In this document: positions 26,179 to 34,060 of the stretch, in pieces
Layout of the letters: each line of letters begins with the position of its first letter
Position numbering within the stretch: position 1 is the first letter of the stretch
DNA from: Flavobacteriaceae bacterium
Lineage (GTDB): Bacteria > Bacteroidota > Bacteroidia > Flavobacteriales > Flavobacteriaceae
Reading direction: 5' to 3'
DNA length: 38,399 nucleotides
Assembly: GCA_023260435.1 (NCBI GenBank)
Contig: JALQVG010000090.1
Coordinates: 1 to 38,399, forward strand
Made by a program: the position numbers and the translations under genes
The notes under the pieces: generated by a model
The model's input: the letters and a program-made list of their open reading frames with translations, nothing else
Databases searched by the model: none
Told to the model about the DNA's origin: nothing

Positions 26179-26824
26179 GGTTTTTGATCGTTTTAAAGGC
26201 TACATCCACATGTTGGTCATCGACGATGATGGTGAATTCGTTTGTGGTAGAAATCACTTCATAGAGCACAATCCCTTCCCAGGCCAATCGTTGGAATATA
26301 AAATAGTAAATTCCAGGCACTGACACGTTTTCCGAGGGAAGCTTTACTGTAATCGAAGATAAATTACTGGCTTTTTGTGTACACTTTTCAGCGGCAAATA
26401 ATTGCTCAATTACTGGATCTAAAATACTGCTCACCACGATATTAAGCTCGTTTACTCCTCGAGAGGAAGTATAAAAAACTTCCTTATTCTTGTTGACTTC
26501 TTTGAGTAAAACTGTCTGGTTCTCAAGAATGGTCTCAGAAACTAAAAAAGTAAAATCAGTGAGTGAAGAACGGACAGTGATCTCTCCGATTTCTTTTAAC
26601 ACCTTGACAATTTTATGGGTGGCGCGAAACTCCAAATCATCGGAGAGTCGTTTAAGTGCCATGACGATTGCGCCATTGCGAATATCCTTACCCAATGCCT
26701 CTTCAATCTCTGGCCTGATATACCGAGAAAGCGAAGTTAAATTGATAATGCCTTGAGAAAGTGCACTTTGCAAGAAAGGCTTCTTTTTGATGTAATTTTC
26801 TACAACAGAAGAAATCGTTTTCAT
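26165..26824 (-). CDS. ACT-domain regulatory protein, aspartokinase-C-terminus-like
   Basis: 219 residues, no signal peptide. The N-terminal part (about 1-75: LSQGIINLTSLSRYIRPEIEEAL, then GAIVMALKRL) looks like a small helical, possibly DNA-binding, segment. The C-terminal part (about 85-217) looks like two ACT-like repeats; the second (SSITVKLPSENVSVPGIYYFIFQRLAWEGIVLYEVIST, then TIIVDD and AFKTI) is very close to the ACT modules of aspartokinases. No kinase domain is present, so annotation as aspartokinase would be wrong. It could bind an amino acid and control expression or a partner enzyme; this is inference. It lies 4.4 kb from the real aspartokinase and converges on mfd. Confidence 0.7.
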   Translation of the reverse strand: MKTISSVVENYIKKKPFLQSALSQGIINLTSLSRYIRPEIEEALGKDIRNGAIVMALKRLSDDLEFRATHKIVKVLKEIGEITVRSSLTDFTFLVSETILENQTVLLKEVNKNKEVFYTSSRGVNELNIVVSSILDPVIEQLFAAEKCTQKASNLSSITVKLPSENVSVPGIYYFIFQRLAWEGIVLYEVISTTNEFTIIVDDQHVDVAFKTIKNLKEL

Positions 26825-26869
26825 GATTGTTAAAGTTTTGGTAAAAATAACTAATTGTTACAAATTAAA

Positions 26870-26877
26870 CAAATATA
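26870..26877 (-). promoter_or_regulatory. -7 box of ACT-domain gene
   Basis: The minus strand reads TATATTTG, an exact TAnnTTTG match, about 45 nt before the ATG at 26824. A -33 element at normal spacing is not evident. Confidence 0.4.
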
Positions 26878-26878
26878 A

Positions 26879-27235
26879 TCAGAAAAACAAAAAGGCGTCC
26901 TCCACATGATCTATGGCTACTGATGTGCCGACCAAGGAAATTCCAACAATGTCAAACCTCAAAACCTCGTCTATTTGATGCAAACACGCATAAAAGTTAG
27001 CAGCTCTGATTATATGCCGTTGCTTTACTTTAGTGACACTGCTGAGTGGATCGATGAGAATTGCCCCCTTTCTGGTGCGCACTTCCACAAATACCAAACA
27101 GCCATATCCGCGAACAATCAAATCAATTTCTGCGTGGTGGTGTCGGTAATTGCGCGCTACTATGGTGTAACCACAGGCGCATAAATGGCGAGCCGCTAGA
27201 TCTTCACCCCATTGACCAAGATATTGCGTAGACAT
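26879..27235 (-). CDS. YraN family (UPF0102) endonuclease-like protein
   Basis: 118 residues, the usual size. It begins with the family pattern LGQWGEDLAARHL and has the predicted nuclease core HAEIDLIVRGYGCLVFVEVRTRK, where Glu/Asp, Glu and Lys/Arg form a restriction-endonuclease-like site. KQRHIIRAANFYAC follows. The role of YraN is not firmly known; it is often found near replication or RNase HII genes, but not here. The -7 candidate upstream (TATCTTG) is degenerate. A 65-bp gap without a clear terminator separates it from the prenyl synthase gene. Confidence 0.9.
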   Translation of the reverse strand: MSTQYLGQWGEDLAARHLCACGYTIVARNYRHHHAEIDLIVRGYGCLVFVEVRTRKGAILIDPLSSVTKVKQRHIIRAANFYACLHQIDEVLRFDIVGISLVGTSVAIDHVEDAFLFF

Positions 27236-27300
27236 GACTACACAAGATAACTCATGCGCTTAAAGGGAGGTATACTATACGTTTAGCGGGAGAAAAGAAA

Positions 27301-28278
27301 CTATAAGGGGCGATCTACTACGTAGTTAACCATCTCATATAAAGACTTCTTCGCAGGAGAATCCGGGTAATCAGCGATTAAGGACAAGGCCTCATCTCGA
27401 TAGGTGTGCATGCGCTTAATGGCGTAATCCATGCCCCCTTTTTCTTTAACCCAAGCGATGAGTTCTCGCACTTTCTTGCGGTCAGTATTGTGTTTTTTTA
27501 CCACACCCAACATCCACTTGCGCTCCGCTAAAGTCGCGCGTTCCATAGCGTAAATAAGTGGCAAAGTCATCTTTTGTTCTTTAATGTCGATCCCAGTGGG
27601 CTTACCTATTTGGGACTTCCCGTAATCAAACAGGTCATCTTTGATCTGAAAGGCCATCCCACATGCCTCACCAAAATCACTAAAACGCTGAACTTCTTCA
27701 GCTGATGCTCCTACGGAAGCAGCGCCTAAAGCACAACAAGCCGTAATTAAAGAGGCTGTTTTTTGGCGGATTATGGATAAATAAACAGCTTCTGTAATAT
27801 CTAACTTTTTGGCTTTTTCAATTTGAAGCAGCTCTCCCTGGCTCATTTCGCGCACAGCTACTGAAATCAACTCAAGTAGATCAAAATCTTTGTGCTCTAT
27901 GCAGAGCAACATACCTTTGGAGAGCAAATAGTCCCCCACCAACACAGCAATTTTATTTTTCCATACCGCATTAATGGAAAAAAAACCACGACGCTTATCG
28001 CTGTCATCCACCACATCGTCGTGTACTAAACTAGCGGTATGAATCAGTTCAATAACTGAAGCACCTCGATAGGTACGGTCTTGCACCTCACCCTGACCCG
28101 CCAATTTCGCACATAGAAAAACAAACATGGGCCTCATCTGTTTTCCTTTGCGCGTAACGATATAGTAGGTAATTCTATTTAGCAAGGGCACCTGAGAAGC
28201 CATCGAATCATAGAACTTCTTTTCGAAAAGTTCCATTTCGGCTTCGATGGGTTGCTTGATCCGTTGAACGGTGCTCAT
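27301..28278 (-). CDS. Polyprenyl diphosphate synthase (trans, IspB-like)
   Basis: 325 residues. It condenses isopentenyl diphosphate onto an allylic diphosphate to make a long all-trans chain, probably the menaquinone side chain in this group. The first Asp-rich motif lies in LVHDDVVDDSDKRRG and the second in FQIKDDLFDYGKS. KGKQMRPMFVFLC is the IPP-binding segment near the N-terminus, and GKPTGIDIKEQKMTLPLIYA follows the second motif. Chain length cannot be told by eye. It lies downstream of pdhC behind a terminator, so it is probably transcribed separately. Confidence 0.93.
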   Translation of the reverse strand: MSTVQRIKQPIEAEMELFEKKFYDSMASQVPLLNRITYYIVTRKGKQMRPMFVFLCAKLAGQGEVQDRTYRGASVIELIHTASLVHDDVVDDSDKRRGFFSINAVWKNKIAVLVGDYLLSKGMLLCIEHKDFDLLELISVAVREMSQGELLQIEKAKKLDITEAVYLSIIRQKTASLITACCALGAASVGASAEEVQRFSDFGEACGMAFQIKDDLFDYGKSQIGKPTGIDIKEQKMTLPLIYAMERATLAERKWMLGVVKKHNTDRKKVRELIAWVKEKGGMDYAIKRMHTYRDEALSLIADYPDSPAKKSLYEMVNYVVDRPL

Positions 28279-28338
28279 AAGATTTTAGGGTTGGGGTTAA
28301 AATTAAGGATTAAAGCGCATTTTACTTGGGAAAAGAGC

Positions 28339-28365
28339 AAAAAAAACCGCTCATAAAGAGCGGTT
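28339..28365 (-). terminator. Rho-independent terminator after pdhC
   Basis: Arms AACCGCTC (28358-28365 on the minus strand) and GAGCGGTT (28345-28352) are followed by a T-run on the minus strand (28339-28346). It ends the pdhA-pdhC transcript. Confidence 0.92.
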
Positions 28366-28385
28366 CATTTTTAGTTCAAAACATA

Positions 28386-29972
28386 TTAGGCCAGCATGGT
28401 AACTGGGTGTTCTAAATAAGTCTGTAAGGTTTGTAAGAACTGAGCACCTGTTGCTCCGTCAACTGTTCTATGATCACAAGCTAATGTCAACTTCATGGTG
28501 TGTCCCACAACAATTTGACCTTTTTTAACCACAGGTTTTTCCACAATCGCTCCGACAGAAAGTATGGCAGAGTTAGGTTGATTGATGATGGAGGTAAACT
28601 CTTGAATACCAAACATACCCAAGTTGGATACGGTAAACGTGCTTCCATCCATTTCTTGCGGGGTCAATTTTTTAGATCGAGCCTTACCGGCCAAATCTTT
28701 GACTGCTCCACCGATCTGGGTTAAGCCCAGACGGTCAGCAAAAGGAATAACTGGAACCACCAGTCCGTCTTCCACGGCGACGGCAACACCCATATGTACA
28801 TGTTGGTGGTAGATGGTTTGTTCGTCTTGCCAGCTGGTATTTACTTGAGGATGCTTGGTCAACGCCATAGCTGTAGCCTTTAACACCATATCGTTAAACG
28901 ATACCTTTGTATCGGGCATGGTGTTGATCTGGGCTCTAGAAGCCATCGCTTCTTCCATATCAACCTCAATAGTTAAGTAGTAATGAGGAGCAGTAAATTT
29001 AGAGGCAGATAAACGTTTAGCAATTACCTTGCGCATCTGTGAGTTTTTCACACCTTCACTGTGGACGGCACCTGAAGCGGACGCTGAAACGCTGGCCTGA
29101 GGAGCTGCAGCAGCAGAAGGGGTAAATCGTTCGATATCAGCTTTGATAATTCTTCCAAACTCGCCAGAACCCTGAACTAAGGATAGATCAATGCCTTTGT
29201 CGGCAGCCATTTTCTTGGCCAAAGGTGAGGCAAGTATTCTAGAACCAGCTGCAGCTGATGCAACCGCTACTGGAGCAGATGCTGTGGCAGGTGCTGCTAC
29301 AGCTGCAGGCTCAGACGAGGCAACAACTGGAGTTGATGCTGAGGCTGGAGCGCCAGAAAGCAAGGCCGATACATCTGTTCCTTGTGGCCCTATAATGGCC
29401 AATACACTGTCCACAGGGGCGGATTCGCCGGCTTGAAGACCGATATGCAAAAGGGTCCCTGCGTAAAAAGATTCAAATTCCATGGTGGCTTTGTCTGTTT
29501 CGATCTCGGCCAACATATCTCCTTCTTTTACAGAGTCTCCTACTTTTTTCAGCCAGGTCGCCACTGTACCCACCTCCATGGTATCGCTCAAACGCGGCAT
29601 GGTGATCACCTGAACCCCTTGAGGCACAGCTGCAGGAGCTGATGCGGGTGTTGGTTGTACTGTTTCAGCCAGAGGAGCAGATGCCGCCTGTGTGGCAGCC
29701 GGCGCTCCTGAAAGGTAGGCGCTGATGTCTTCTCCTGGCGCACCAATGATGGCCAAAAGAGCATCTACAGGTGCGGTTTTCCCCGCCTCGATGCCGATGT
29801 GCAACAGAGTCCCTGCGTTAAATGATTCAAATTCCATGGTGGCTTTGTCGGTTTCGATTTCCGCCAAAATATCACCCTCCTTCACTGTATCCCCCACTTT
29901 TTTCAACCAAGAGGCTACTGTTCCCTCTTCCATGGTATCGCTCAATCGGGGCATATTAATTACTACGGCCAT
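28386..29972 (-). CDS. pdhC: Pyruvate dehydrogenase E2, dihydrolipoamide acetyltransferase
   Basis: 528 residues. It is the core of the pyruvate dehydrogenase complex, transferring the acetyl group from lipoyl to CoA. Two lipoyl domains lie at about 1-78 and 120-196, with lipoylated Lys43 and Lys161 in ETDKATMEF; the two are almost copies, also at DNA level, 354 bp apart. Ala/Pro/Ser-rich linkers follow. The peripheral-subunit-binding domain (ILASPLAKKMAADKGIDLSLVQGSGEFGRI) spans about 245-285. The catalytic domain (about 305-528) ends with the active-site motif DHRTVDGATGAQFL. The start is 4 nt after the pdhA stop. No E1-beta gene is adjacent, which is common for this Bacteroidota arrangement. 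Confidence 0.96.
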   Translation of the reverse strand: MAVVINMPRLSDTMEEGTVASWLKKVGDTVKEGDILAEIETDKATMEFESFNAGTLLHIGIEAGKTAPVDALLAIIGAPGEDISAYLSGAPAATQAASAPLAETVQPTPASAPAAVPQGVQVITMPRLSDTMEVGTVATWLKKVGDSVKEGDMLAEIETDKATMEFESFYAGTLLHIGLQAGESAPVDSVLAIIGPQGTDVSALLSGAPASASTPVVASSEPAAVAAPATASAPVAVASAAAGSRILASPLAKKMAADKGIDLSLVQGSGEFGRIIKADIERFTPSAAAAPQASVSASASGAVHSEGVKNSQMRKVIAKRLSASKFTAPHYYLTIEVDMEEAMASRAQINTMPDTKVSFNDMVLKATAMALTKHPQVNTSWQDEQTIYHQHVHMGVAVAVEDGLVVPVIPFADRLGLTQIGGAVKDLAGKARSKKLTPQEMDGSTFTVSNLGMFGIQEFTSIINQPNSAILSVGAIVEKPVVKKGQIVVGHTMKLTLACDHRTVDGATGAQFLQTLQTYLEHPVTMLA

Positions 29973-29975
29973 CTG

Positions 29976-30974
29976 CTATAATTTATGAGGAATAAATGGA
30001 TAGTTTTCTTGTTCATACACCATGTCGTACATCTGTTGTACCGGTGGGTATGGAGATTCTTCAGCAAAACGCTCGCACTGCTCGACCAAATCTTTAACTC
30101 GTAAATCAATAGCCTCAATCTCAGCTGCTGTAGCGTACTTGTTTTTCTTGATGATGTCCAATACTTGGGTGATTGGATCTATTTTTTTGTATTCTTCTAC
30201 CTCTTCCTTGGTTCTGTAGTGCTGGGCATCAGACATGGAGTGACCTCTATATCGGTATGTTTTCATCTCCAAGAAGGTAGGTCCTTCTCCTTTTCTAGCG
30301 CGTTGAATCGCTTTGTCTACCTCTTTGGCCACCTCAACAGGATTCATCCCATCTACGGGTCCGCAGGGCATTTCATAACCCAACCCTAATTTCCAAATAT
30401 CCGTGGTGTACGATGTTCTGGCTACGGAAGTACCCATCGCATATCCGTTGTTTTCACAGATAAAAACTACTGGGAGCTTCCACAACATCGCTAGGTTAAA
30501 CGTTTCGTGTAAAGAACCTTGGCGCACAGCACCGTCACCCATATAGCAAAGTGTCACCCCTTTACGACCAAAATATTTATCCGCAAAGGCGATTCCAGCT
30601 CCTAGAGGAATTTGCCCCCCTACGATTCCGTGTCCTCCATAAAATCCGTGTTCTTTGGAAAAAATGTGCATCGAACCACCCATACCTTTAGAGGTACCGG
30701 TCACTTTTCCGTACAGCTCTGCCATGACTGCTTTGGGATCAACCCCCATACCAATAGGCTGTACGTGGTTTCTGTAAGCAGTGATCATTTTATCGTGCTC
30801 AAGATCCATGGCGTGTAAAGAACCTGCCAAAACTGCTTCTTGACCGTTGTATAAATGCAGGAATCCCCTTACTTTTTGTTGAATGTACACAGCGGCGAGC
30901 TTGTCCTCAAACCTTCTCCAAAACTGCATGTCTTCATACCACTTCAGGTAAACCTCTTTTGTAATCTTTTTCAT
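29976..30974 (-). CDS. pdhA: Pyruvate dehydrogenase E1 component, alpha subunit
   Basis: 332 residues from the ATG at 30974 (MKKITKEVYLKWYEDM). It decarboxylates pyruvate with thiamine diphosphate as an alpha2beta2 enzyme. The thiamine-binding motif runs from GDGAVRQGS to CENNGYAMGTS. The phosphorylation-loop region RGHSMSDAQHYRTKEEV is present, and HNHVQP-like and GGSMHIF/GGHGIVGGQIPLGAG segments are typical. A longer frame from 31022 was rejected: its ATG is upstream of the promoter -7 box and the extra residues are not family-like. The beta subunit is not in this window. Transcribed with pdhC. Confidence 0.96.
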   Translation of the reverse strand: MKKITKEVYLKWYEDMQFWRRFEDKLAAVYIQQKVRGFLHLYNGQEAVLAGSLHAMDLEHDKMITAYRNHVQPIGMGVDPKAVMAELYGKVTGTSKGMGGSMHIFSKEHGFYGGHGIVGGQIPLGAGIAFADKYFGRKGVTLCYMGDGAVRQGSLHETFNLAMLWKLPVVFICENNGYAMGTSVARTSYTTDIWKLGLGYEMPCGPVDGMNPVEVAKEVDKAIQRARKGEGPTFLEMKTYRYRGHSMSDAQHYRTKEEVEEYKKIDPITQVLDIIKKNKYATAAEIEAIDLRVKDLVEQCERFAEESPYPPVQQMYDMVYEQENYPFIPHKL

Positions 30975-31009
30975 AGGGAATCTGGATTGCTTCTGTCGTT
31001 TCTGGGCGT

Positions 31010-31017
31010 CAAAAATA
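31010..31017 (-). promoter_or_regulatory. -7 box of pdhA-pdhC promoter
   Basis: The minus strand reads TATTTTTG, an exact TAnnTTTG match, with a TTG about 18 nt upstream. Transcription would start near 31003, about 29 nt before the ATG at 30974. Confidence 0.6.
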
Positions 31018-31072
31018 CGCATTAAATTTTTTTCCCAATCAAAAAAAGAAGCAAATAGACAGATAATTATCC

Positions 31073-32227
31073 CTACAAACCAGCACCAGACCCTAGCGAA
31101 GAAAGATCAAAAGAGACCGAAAACCTCAAGGTGTTTTCCAAGGGGTTGCGCACCTGGGCAGTAGATATTAGATAAGCCAGATCAATTTGGGCATTTTTCA
31201 AACCAAACCCAGCGCCCAGGGTGACGTATTTTCTGAAACCCTTATCTCTATGCTCACTCAGGTAACCGGCCCTCATGGCCAGCTTTTGGAATACGACATA
31301 CTCCAAACCAGTAGACCAAACCACCTCTTTTAGCTCCTCAGCTATGCCCCCAGGGGCGTCTCCAAAGGAACGCAATGCTCCCGAGAAGAAATCTATATCT
31401 TGATAGAGACTCAAATCCGTACCATCGACAAAACCATCGTCGTTTAGATCTTTTGGCGTGGGTACCATCAATTTGTTTAGCTCAAATACCCAGGAGAGTC
31501 GACTGTCTGGTCCGTAGTCCCAATCATAACCGATACCCACCCCGAGGTTGGTGGGAATAAACAGGGATTCGCCGGTAGAATCATAGGCTATTTTAGGCCC
31601 CAGGTTGGACAAATTAAATCCCCAAATCCAACGCCCGTCATGCCCTTGTTTCGGCAACCACGGACCTTGTCTGTACGCGGAAATATCTACAGCAAAAGTC
31701 TGGGCTGCACGGGTATCTACTTGGGTTGACTGAGGTATCTTGAGGTTAGAACGCACATATCTACCCCCTACAGACATACTAAAAAACGGGCTCAACTGCA
31801 GGGCATAGGCACCCTCTACGGCAATTTCATTGGGTTTGGCCAATGCGCCCGGATCAGAGGCAAACTGCCTCAATTCAATCTCACCCAGGGTAAAATAGCG
31901 CAATCCCAAAGAAAAAGCAGATCGATCATCGATGCGTTTGGCATACACGCCACTCAACAAATTGATGTCCGTTATCACGCTTTCCAGGTAAGGGGTGTAG
32001 CCCACACCTATTTGCTGTTCCCAAGGCACGAAAGCCAGTTTAGCTGGATTCCAGCGGATCGAATAGACGTCTGGCGCAGTCACAATACCCGCATCCCCCA
32101 TCCCCGATGCGCGGGCGTCTGAAGGGATCGTCAGGAAAGGCACCGCTGGGTTGATGATGCGGTCGTTAAAATTTTGGGCAAATGCACCTGCACTGATCAA
32201 CAGTGCCATGGCCAATAAATTTCTCAT
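31073..32227 (-). CDS. porV: T9SS outer membrane protein PorV (LptO)
   Basis: 384 residues from the ATG at 32227 (MRNLLAMALLISAGAFAQ signal peptide). It is a FadL-like outer-membrane beta barrel: an N-terminal plug segment AVPFLTIPSDARASGMGDAGIVTAPDVYSIRWNPAKLAF, alternating strands such as FSLGLRYFTLGEIELR and FSMSVGGRYVRS, and a final strand LRFSVSFDL. PorV shuttles T9SS cargo from the SprA translocon to the cell-surface attachment complex and is needed for most T9SS substrates, such as the metzincin encoded at 9137-12910. It lies divergent from gldJ; porU is not between them. A longer frame from 32269 would put the signal peptide internal, so it was rejected. Confidence 0.92.
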   Translation of the reverse strand: MRNLLAMALLISAGAFAQNFNDRIINPAVPFLTIPSDARASGMGDAGIVTAPDVYSIRWNPAKLAFVPWEQQIGVGYTPYLESVITDINLLSGVYAKRIDDRSAFSLGLRYFTLGEIELRQFASDPGALAKPNEIAVEGAYALQLSPFFSMSVGGRYVRSNLKIPQSTQVDTRAAQTFAVDISAYRQGPWLPKQGHDGRWIWGFNLSNLGPKIAYDSTGESLFIPTNLGVGIGYDWDYGPDSRLSWVFELNKLMVPTPKDLNDDGFVDGTDLSLYQDIDFFSGALRSFGDAPGGIAEELKEVVWSTGLEYVVFQKLAMRAGYLSEHRDKGFRKYVTLGAGFGLKNAQIDLAYLISTAQVRNPLENTLRFSVSFDLSSLGSGAGL

Positions 32228-32376
32228 GAACAGGATTTGGGCTACACAAAAAACGGAAAATTCACCCATCTATTGTGCAGAAATCTGGAATATTACCAAA
32301 ACAACAAAATAAAACGCTTCGGTCAGCGTTGATCTAAAAAAAGAAAGGCAGTCCTTATATTATACCCCTGGAATGC

Positions 32377-32384
32377 TATATTTG
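32377..32384 (+). promoter_or_regulatory. -7 box of gldJ promoter
   Basis: TATATTTG is an exact TAnnTTTG match. The expected transcription start is about 14 nt before the gldJ ATG. The -33 element is not a clean match. Confidence 0.55.
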
Positions 32385-32404
32385 TACCACTAATCACTTT
32401 TGTA

Positions 32405-34060
32405 ATGATGCATACCAGACGTGCGGTTTTTTTAGCGGCAACTTGCTCAGCACTATTGGCCTTGGGAAGCTGTAAGAACAGCGCCTCCAAAAACGAATCA
32501 AGAGCTACTGGATGGAGTTTAAACGACAAAAACAGTCCTTTGAGCCAACCCAAAAGTAGCCAAGCGCAAAAAACTGGACCTGGATTGGTCTTTATCGAAG
32601 GGGGGTCCTTTGTAAAGGGACGTGTTCAAGACGATATCATGCGCGACTGGAACAATACCCCTACCCAACAACACGTCCAGTCTTTTTACATGGACGAAAC
32701 AGAGGTAACCAACGCCATGTACCTGGAGTTTTTAGAGTATATCAAAGCTGTTTACCCACCTTCTAACCCTAAATATGACGGTATTTACCAAAGCGCCTTA
32801 CCCGACACCTTGGTGTGGCGCAACCGACTTTCTTACAATGAGGATTTGGTAGAAAACTACTTGAGACATCCCGCCTTTGCGGATTTCCCAGTCGTAGGTG
32901 TGAGCTGGTTACAAGCACAGAGATTTGCCCAGTGGAGAACCAATCGTGTGAATGAATTACTCTTGGAAGAAAATGGCTTCCTGGAAAAAGACGCCAGATT
33001 TAAACCTCTGGAAAATGAGATGGTGGCCTTTGACACAGAGGCCTATTTAAAAAATCCAAATGCAGCGTATGGAGGTGCTATTGATTCTTTGGCCAGAAGA
33101 GCCTCCAGAGATACCATCCCTTCTTTTGCCAAATTAAGCGATGGCGTTTTGTTACCCGCTTATCGACTACCCACGGAGACAGAATGGGAATACGCCGCTC
33201 AAGCCCCTGGCAGTCAGCGCGAATTCAACAATTATAAAGGAAGAAAGAAATTTCCCTGGGAGGGAAATCAAACTAGAGATACGGACCGCAGAGTATTGGG
33301 CGATCAGCTGGCCAACTTCAAAAAAGGCAAAGGTGACTACGGCGGTATTGCCGGTTGGTCAGAAGATGGTGGCTCTGTCACCACACCTGTGAAAATGCAT
33401 CCAGCCAATGATTTTGGCCTTTACGGTATGGGAGGCAACGTAGCTGAATGGGTGGCTGACGTGTACCGACCCATCATCGACAGCGATTACAGCGACTTCA
33501 ATTATTACCGAGGTAATGTATTCCAAAAAGCAGCTATCGGTAAGGATGGAAAAGTGGCTGTGCTCCAGGAAGGAATCGAATTTGACACACTTCCCAACGG
33601 CAAATTATCGGTAAAGAGATTACCTGGCGAAGTAGTCAAAGTACCTGTAGGTAATGAAGATACCTTTATGCGCTTCAATTATTCAGAAAGCGACAACAGA
33701 AACTTTAATGACGGTGATTTGGCCTCCTCCAGAGGATACAACCGCTACAACGAAGAAAACACCGACAAAAACCGCATGTACAACGCGCCCAAACCTTTGG
33801 TCGCCCGCGACAGCACCGGTGGGTTGATTTTGGAATACGACAAATCCAATAACCGAAGCTCCATGATTACCAACGATGTGCGCGTCTACAAAGGCGCCTC
33901 GTGGAAAGATCGAGCTTACTGGCTGGATCCTGCTCAAAGAAGGTATATGCCAGAGTATATGTCTACTGATTTTATCGGGTTTAGATGCGCTATGTCTTAT
34001 TTAGGCAGCAAACCTAAGTCCCTGAACCGTACCCCAAAAAGCAAAACGGCCAAAAAGTGA
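32405..34060 (+). CDS. gldJ: Gliding motility/T9SS lipoprotein GldJ
   Basis: 551 residues, near the length of known GldJ. The lipoprotein signal ends in ALGSC with Cys23. The body is a formylglycine-generating-enzyme (SUMF1)-like fold: GPGLVFIEGGSFVKG, YMDETEVTNAMYLEF, FPVVGVSWLQAQRFAQWRTN, RLPTETEWEYAA, GLYGMGGNVAEWVADVYRP, then GASWKDRAYWLDPAQRRY and GFRCAMSY. The FGE catalytic Cys pair is not evident, as expected for GldJ/GldK. GldJ stabilises other Gld proteins and the GldK-N ring of the T9SS. The length and the murF neighbour favour GldJ over GldK, which normally heads a gldKLMN run. ATG at 32405 or 32408 are both possible. Confidence 0.9.
   Translation: MMHTRRAVFLAATCSALLALGSCKNSASKNESRATGWSLNDKNSPLSQPKSSQAQKTGPGLVFIEGGSFVKGRVQDDIMRDWNNTPTQQHVQSFYMDETEVTNAMYLEFLEYIKAVYPPSNPKYDGIYQSALPDTLVWRNRLSYNEDLVENYLRHPAFADFPVVGVSWLQAQRFAQWRTNRVNELLLEENGFLEKDARFKPLENEMVAFDTEAYLKNPNAAYGGAIDSLARRASRDTIPSFAKLSDGVLLPAYRLPTETEWEYAAQAPGSQREFNNYKGRKKFPWEGNQTRDTDRRVLGDQLANFKKGKGDYGGIAGWSEDGGSVTTPVKMHPANDFGLYGMGGNVAEWVADVYRPIIDSDYSDFNYYRGNVFQKAAIGKDGKVAVLQEGIEFDTLPNGKLSVKRLPGEVVKVPVGNEDTFMRFNYSESDNRNFNDGDLASSRGYNRYNEENTDKNRMYNAPKPLVARDSTGGLILEYDKSNNRSSMITNDVRVYKGASWKDRAYWLDPAQRRYMPEYMSTDFIGFRCAMSYLGSKPKSLNRTPKSKTAKK

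Noticed and set aside
26165-26824. Annotation as a truncated aspartokinase
   Set aside because: There is a complete start, no kinase motifs upstream in any frame, and a distinct N-terminal helical segment; it is a full small protein.
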